From Symsagittifera roscoffensis (lineage: Eukaryota; Xenacoelomorpha; Acoela; Convolutidae), in contig NC_087062.1 in the NCBI RefSeq assembly GCF_963678635.1, forward strand, positions 10,648,670 to 10,712,669: DNA of 64,000 nt, read 5' to 3'. The position numbers and the translations under genes were made by a program. This document shows, in pieces, positions 36,301 to 42,300 of the stretch (positions within the stretch are counted from its first letter, which is position 1; each line of letters starts with the position of its first letter). The notes under the pieces are model-generated. The model ran no database searches. It was not told the DNA's origin and saw nothing but the letters and a program-made list of their open reading frames with translations.

Positions 36301-39300
36301 CACCATTTTTTCTTAATTTCACATATTGCATCAAAGATACTAACCTTCACGGTATTCTTCGCAATTATGATCCCATAACCCAAATGTATATTTTTTGTCC
36401 CATCACAAAGACCTTCAACGCAGAAGAATCCAGACCCTTTCTTATCCCACATGAATTTGTTCAACCTATAGAAATCCCCATATTAGAATTCATCCACAAC
36501 ACTAAATATAACCACAAATTATATAATCTCATCCAAAACACACCTTATGAGTTTGCAGTTGGCACTGAAGAACTAAAAACCATTAAAGCACTTCAATTGC
36601 TTTGGCCACTGCTTCAAACTAAAAACATCATTCGCATACTAGCAAAATTACTAACAAATTCAGACATAATACACGACATCTTCCCCCACGGTTTTTTCCC
36701 TGACGACTAACAGGTAAGTATAATTTATATATATTCTTAACTAATAAATTTAAAACAAAACACTAACCATTCTTTATCCATGTCTTATTTAGATTTTTAG
36801 TCTTCATCCCACGATCATCTGCAAAATACACAAAAGAAAAATCAAAAATAGAAAACTCCTTCAAATTGTTCAAACTTCTATTAATATTTTGCACAAGCTA
36901 AATTCAATTCATACCAATGTAGTAAATTAATTTATAAATTGTTTCCCCACAAGCAGTAAATCTAATAATGATGAAAATTTGTAACTTAATTTTTCCCCAA
37001 AACTAGCAGTAAAATTGAATTCTATGTAGTAAATTAATAAAACGAAAATGCAGTACTAACCTTTTGATATTTCATTCATTCGCACAAAAATTCTATCCAA
37101 ACTTGCACAGCTCGCCCACGAAGAATTGTTTAAAATAATGAATTTCAGTTTCAAGTTTTCACACTCAACAACTCTAACACACGATAACAAGTTTCAAACT
37201 TTCCTTTAACCCGGTTGGAAAGGAATTATATACTAAACAAAACTAACCAATGCAGCTTACTAAACACCACAGATCATAGAATAACAGCATGACTAAGAAA
37301 AGGAAACCAACGGTACCCAAACCGGATTAACCCAGTTTAAAACTGGATAATTTATTCTTTTGAAGACTATTATAAAGTCTAAGAAAGGAATAATAAAACA
37401 CAAAAAAGTCGAAAGACAAACCCATACCAAAAACAATTTGATTTTTGAAAAAAGGACACAACCAACGAAACATAAGAAAAACCACAATAAACCCAACATA
37501 AAACGTTATCACATAACAGGACCTCTCACAGAAACCGCACGAAATCATACTCCCACTCCTGGCCTAACCCACCAGAGAGGACGTCCTGAGCATGCTCTAT
37601 AGCCGGCCTAACCCACCGCGCTACATCCACGCTTTGTGACGACACTCCTATTTTTAATAAGAGGTACTCAAGGGTGAGTAACTCTTCAAAATAACCGAAC
37701 TAAAACAAAAAGCTTTTGTGAAAACAACTAACCAAAATCATAATTAAAACACCAAACTAATAAAAATTTTATAAATGTAAATTACACCTTGCAGTATATA
37801 GATCAGCATACAACACCAAAGACGAACATCCAAAGACAAAATGACCCCACTACACTCGAAAAAGAATGGCCAACCACAATCAATATGCCGCCCACAATCA
37901 CAACTCAAAGGATTTAGAGTACGACTTGACTTCGCAGAAAAGGGCTTCATTGAACTAGACCAATGACCACCTCGATGTTCAATTATACGTACAGATCCGA
38001 GTAACCAGGCATCCCCTCCACGCACAATCTCCACGCCATTCCCAGACAAGGTCAAACACAAAAGAAGTTCTCTACATGAAACGCAAAAAACCTGTCATAG
38101 CCAACCATTCTGAAATCAGATTTGAGTTTGTTGCGAAAACCCAGTTGTTGTCATGAGAAGACACAACGATTGAACCTGGAACTCCTCTAACAAGAGAACC
38201 CAGAAGAAATATGATGTTCGCCAAATACCAACGTCCATCATCCATCCTTTGAATTGCAGAAAGACTATTCTAAAAAACTCTGTAAAACCCGGATGGGTGG
38301 AACCTGATCTAAACTACATTTTATGATTGGATAAATTAGATATTTTACCACTGTAAAGTATTTAATATTAACCAATCATGATCCATCTAACTAACAACCC
38401 ACTTATTTGTAAGTGCTGAAATTACTTGTAATTTCAGCACCAGAGAGATTTGAATTTAACTTAGAAATTAGTTGGACTCTCCAAGAAGACTTCAGCAGCC
38501 GCAATAAACCAGTATACCCTAGATCTATTGAGCCTAGCAGAGACTAGTTAAACAACCTGAGACTAGATAGTATAAGAGTAAGATTAGGATCGGTATTAGA
38601 CTAAGAAGTTGCACGAATCTATCCGGCCGAAAATAAGATAGCGTGACGAGCAGACGGTGTACCCTATCCGAAATTACTCTATGAGTTAACCACCTTGGTC
38701 CTAACTCACTCTTTTATTTTTCACCCCCCCTCTTATTTGAATCTCGACATTGAAAGGTATTTTATCAATGTTATAATAAAATTTAATTGAAATTTTTGCT
38801 ATGTGGGGGCAAGAGCATTGTTAGAGCTGTTAACGAAAGGTGGTAACAAGGGTGGATCTCGGCTTTTTTGCGCAGTGGGAAGGACTGATAATCCAGTAAA
38901 TTGTCTTCAGCTTTGTTAATTTTTTCAAGTCAATTTAGCTTAAGCAGAATTGCCTATTCATGAGCAAGAAAACGATAAGACACCATTACTGGTTAATATA
39001 ATAATAACTAGCACAAAATCAACTATAGTAGTTTTCAACTTAACCAAATTCAACTTATAACTTTATCATAAATGGAAAGAGAGTAGCATCTGACCTGACG
39101 TAGCAAGACTGTAGTCCTGGATCCTGCCACACAGCAACAATGGCACTCACGATGCTATTCGGGATATTGTTATTCAAGGGGTCAAAGTTCAACTGGAACT
39201 CCCTGATCTGAGAGTCCTTCTCCTCCAGGTCTCCGTTCTAACACGCACATGATACTCGTTCGGAAAGATTTAACAGAAAACTTAATGGCTCAATTTATGG

Positions 39301-42300
39301 GATACCAATTTTATCGTTTTGTTATTTTTTCCAAACACAATCTGTTAAACTTAAGAAGTATATTTTATAAAATAACAGAGGGGTAGATTCATTTAAGTAG
39401 ATTCATATAGTTATCATCTCATTCTTAAGCTGAGACCTTTGGCAAAACGGTACCTTGCAAGAAATAAGTTTTTATGTAATGAAACAATTTAGCACAATAA
39501 CCCAATTGTATTCTGAATAGCACAACAACTTTTGTGTGCAATGGAGTACCTCGAAAACTATGCCCAGGTTTTTCATGGCCTGCAGTATCATGGCCACTGA
39601 TCTGATTGCATTGTCCCGCACTATGGCCCTGAACTTGAGCTTCTCATCCCGACTGAATCCGTCCGCATAAATCACCCGCATTTGCTTCACCACTAAAACA
39701 CAGTGAACATAAATTAGCAACCTGTGTAAATCTCAAGATGGTTTAATCAATCTAGGACCTTCGCGAAGGGATTGAGGAGTTCAAAAAAATCAAAATTTTC
39801 ATCAATTTTTTTTATTCGGATTCAGAAAACTTGATTTTTCCAGCCCTCTCAAAACACTATAAAGTCACAATTTGCGCCGTCCATAAAATGTTTGCGACGT
39901 CAACTTTTTGCAAACAAATCATGCCGAAAACTCCATAAGGAAACCTTGGAACTTTTACAAAAAGCGTTTTTTTCTGTACGTGCTCGCACTCAAAATGGTT
40001 AATTAATTGCGTCGAAGGCGCATTAGATAATTTTCAGTTACAGTCAACCAGAACGTTAGACAGAAAAGGTTCAATCAAGATTTCTGGATATCTTTAACTA
40101 TATCCCCCGGGGGTACCTAGTAACGAATATCCTTCCCCATAAAGAAACAAGACTGCTCGTATCAGGGCGAAGCCCTGAAGGTTCCGACTGCCTTTTAAGG
40201 TTTATGGAGCAGCAGTAATAACATAAAAAATTTATTGAAATAAATTAAAATGAACTTTTTTTTTTCCAAAATTTGAAATTTTTTGTGAAAATCATCCCCC
40301 CACACGCCATATAAAGTACAAAAAGATAGATTTCGTTCCTTGTAACAAATCAATTATGGCAAATAAACTTCGTTCAACCAATTTGGAACAATTTATAAGA
40401 CGGATTAAATCTCCGCTTACGCGTTAATAGCGCGAATTATATCGCGCGTTAATTGTCCCAAATTGGTCAAAATGGCGAAAATGGTATTCTTTAAACCCCC
40501 AATATTTTACAAAAAATAATCTCAGATGAAATATCTTTTTGAATTTAAGCTCAAGACAACAGTACTTTTTAAATGATATAAAAAAATTTGGTCAAACAAG
40601 GCTAGTTAAAAAAAATTGTCTGAAGAAAAAAAAACACCCGAGCACAAATATTCCGTTACTTTCGTTACGAAAGTCGGAACAAAAAACCAACGGTGAAGCA
40701 TATCAGATTTTTATACCTAGTAATTTTGCAAAATGGGGATATAGTTAAAGATTGTCAAATAGATCCAAAGCTTTTTCTGCGTTGCTCCGCTGCGCTTTTA
40801 TTCGACACGGTAGACATAAAACGCGTGTTGCAAACCATGTGTGATGTACATTGATGTTTCGAGTTTTGAAAAAAGGGACGAAAAATGTATCATTCATGTA
40901 TTTTATTCAGAACAATTTCGACGTTTTATTTAACCAATTGTTTTGTAAACCTCTAAAAAATTTTGACACTCTGAATTCAAATTCAAAAACATGATTTTTT
41001 GATATATTTTTTTGCGAATTTATTAGGGATATTAAAAACTGCCGGATCTTCCTAACAATTCCCCCTCTTTCAAAAAAGGGAGGCAATTGTTAAGTAGATA
41101 AAATTATCGAGTTTTTGACCCAACAGATTTTAATTCAATCTGAGATTCGAATTTTACATAGAACGCTCTAGGGCCAATTTACTGTTTTCTTTACAGGGGT
41201 ATTTCTTAGTAGATTGTTAAGTAGATTCATATTGCTAAATTGGGCTAATTTTCTATTAATTGGTGTATCAATTTAGATGAGGCAATCTGTCTCAAAAATT
41301 GTCAAAAATTAAACTAAGCCAAACTAATTGGCCAGAGTGATGTGGCAGTAGATGCGAAATATATAAAAAATCATAAAACAAAACAAAATAATATATAATA
41401 AGTTATTTTAAAAAAAAGTTTAAGGGACTAATACTCCACCCTGACGGGGAGAAGTTACTTACCTTGTTTCGAGCAGATTTTTTATTGGTAGTTAAAAAGC
41501 CCCAGTGCAAAAAAGAATTGTTTAAGAAACCTGCAGAGTTGCCCATTTTTAAAGTTCGATTAGGATATATTTACAGAACCAACTGATACGTGTTGAAACT
41601 TGTCAGCCCCGCAGACACGAATTGCTTACGAAAATGCCTAAGCAACCACCGCCAAGTCATCGTTAGAGAGTTTTTTGAGATAACACTAAGTTTTCTGCTA
41701 TTCAAAAAAGGACCAAATCTGTCGATTTTCTACTCGTACAAAATCTGTTGCAGGACACAAAATCTAATGCGGGACAAAACCTTGCTTCCAAACAGCCCCT
41801 CAGTTTTGACCATAACTTCGCGTTTCTATTGGCGCGCGCTCTCCCTCAAAGTTATTATGTAATGACACCAAAGGCGCCGTAAGAAAAATTTTAGGTTCGT
41901 TCAGTCAGAACTTGATGTCGTACAAGAGTAGCAAGGGAAAAGCACCCATTGAATGGACAGGGTGTCGAGTTCCAGGGAAAGGGCGTCCCCACCCCCCCCC
42001 CCCAACCCCCTCTCCTAACTCCGCTACTGATTAATGGGGTTTGTTGGTTTATGAGTGAAAGATCGTCCAGCAGTTCTTATGTTCCGTGGGGATACATTAG
42101 GAAAAGGTAGTTCTACTCACTTGTCCTTATGGGATCTCTTTAAGTATATCCCCCCTCGGGTACCTAGTAACGAATATCCCCCCTTCAAAGAAATAAATCA
42201 TTGGTTAAGCATATGAGAACTTTCAACCTAATAACGACCCCCCCCCCCCCCCATCCCCCCATTATGCAAAAGGGGGATATACTTAGAGAGATCCGTTTTT

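Larger units (their letters stand above)
20217..38708 (+). mobile_element. Copy B: complete 18.5-kb env-bearing Ty3/Gypsy retroelement
   Basis: It has two 411-bp LTRs with TG...CA ends and a 4-bp target duplication CTCT (20213-20216 and 38709-38712). The order is: leader ORF, pre-gag ORF, gag, protease, RT, RNase H, integrase, two small membrane ORFs within a longer frame, env, large post-env ORF, 3' intron, long 3' noncoding part. Domain order RT-RNase H-integrase and a GPY-like module (PLRKGPYQII) place it in Ty3/Gypsy. The plus strand is very A-rich and G-poor. Gag, pol and env all contain stops or frameshifts, so it cannot be autonomous, although the LTRs are nearly identical. Confidence 0.95.
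20192..39094 (-). other. G-alpha intron 3 (GT-AG, about 18.9 kb) filled by retroelement copy B
   Basis: The donor GT is at 39094 and the acceptor AG at 20192. All but about 410 bp is copy B plus its 4-bp duplication, inserted antisense to the gene. The native intron would have been about 400 bp, like intron 5. Confidence 0.88.

Noticed and set aside
40150-40195. CAGGGC / GCCCTG hairpin followed by GGTTCCGAC as a tRNA-derived SINE
   Set aside because: The B-box match is poor and no A-box or cloverleaf is visible.
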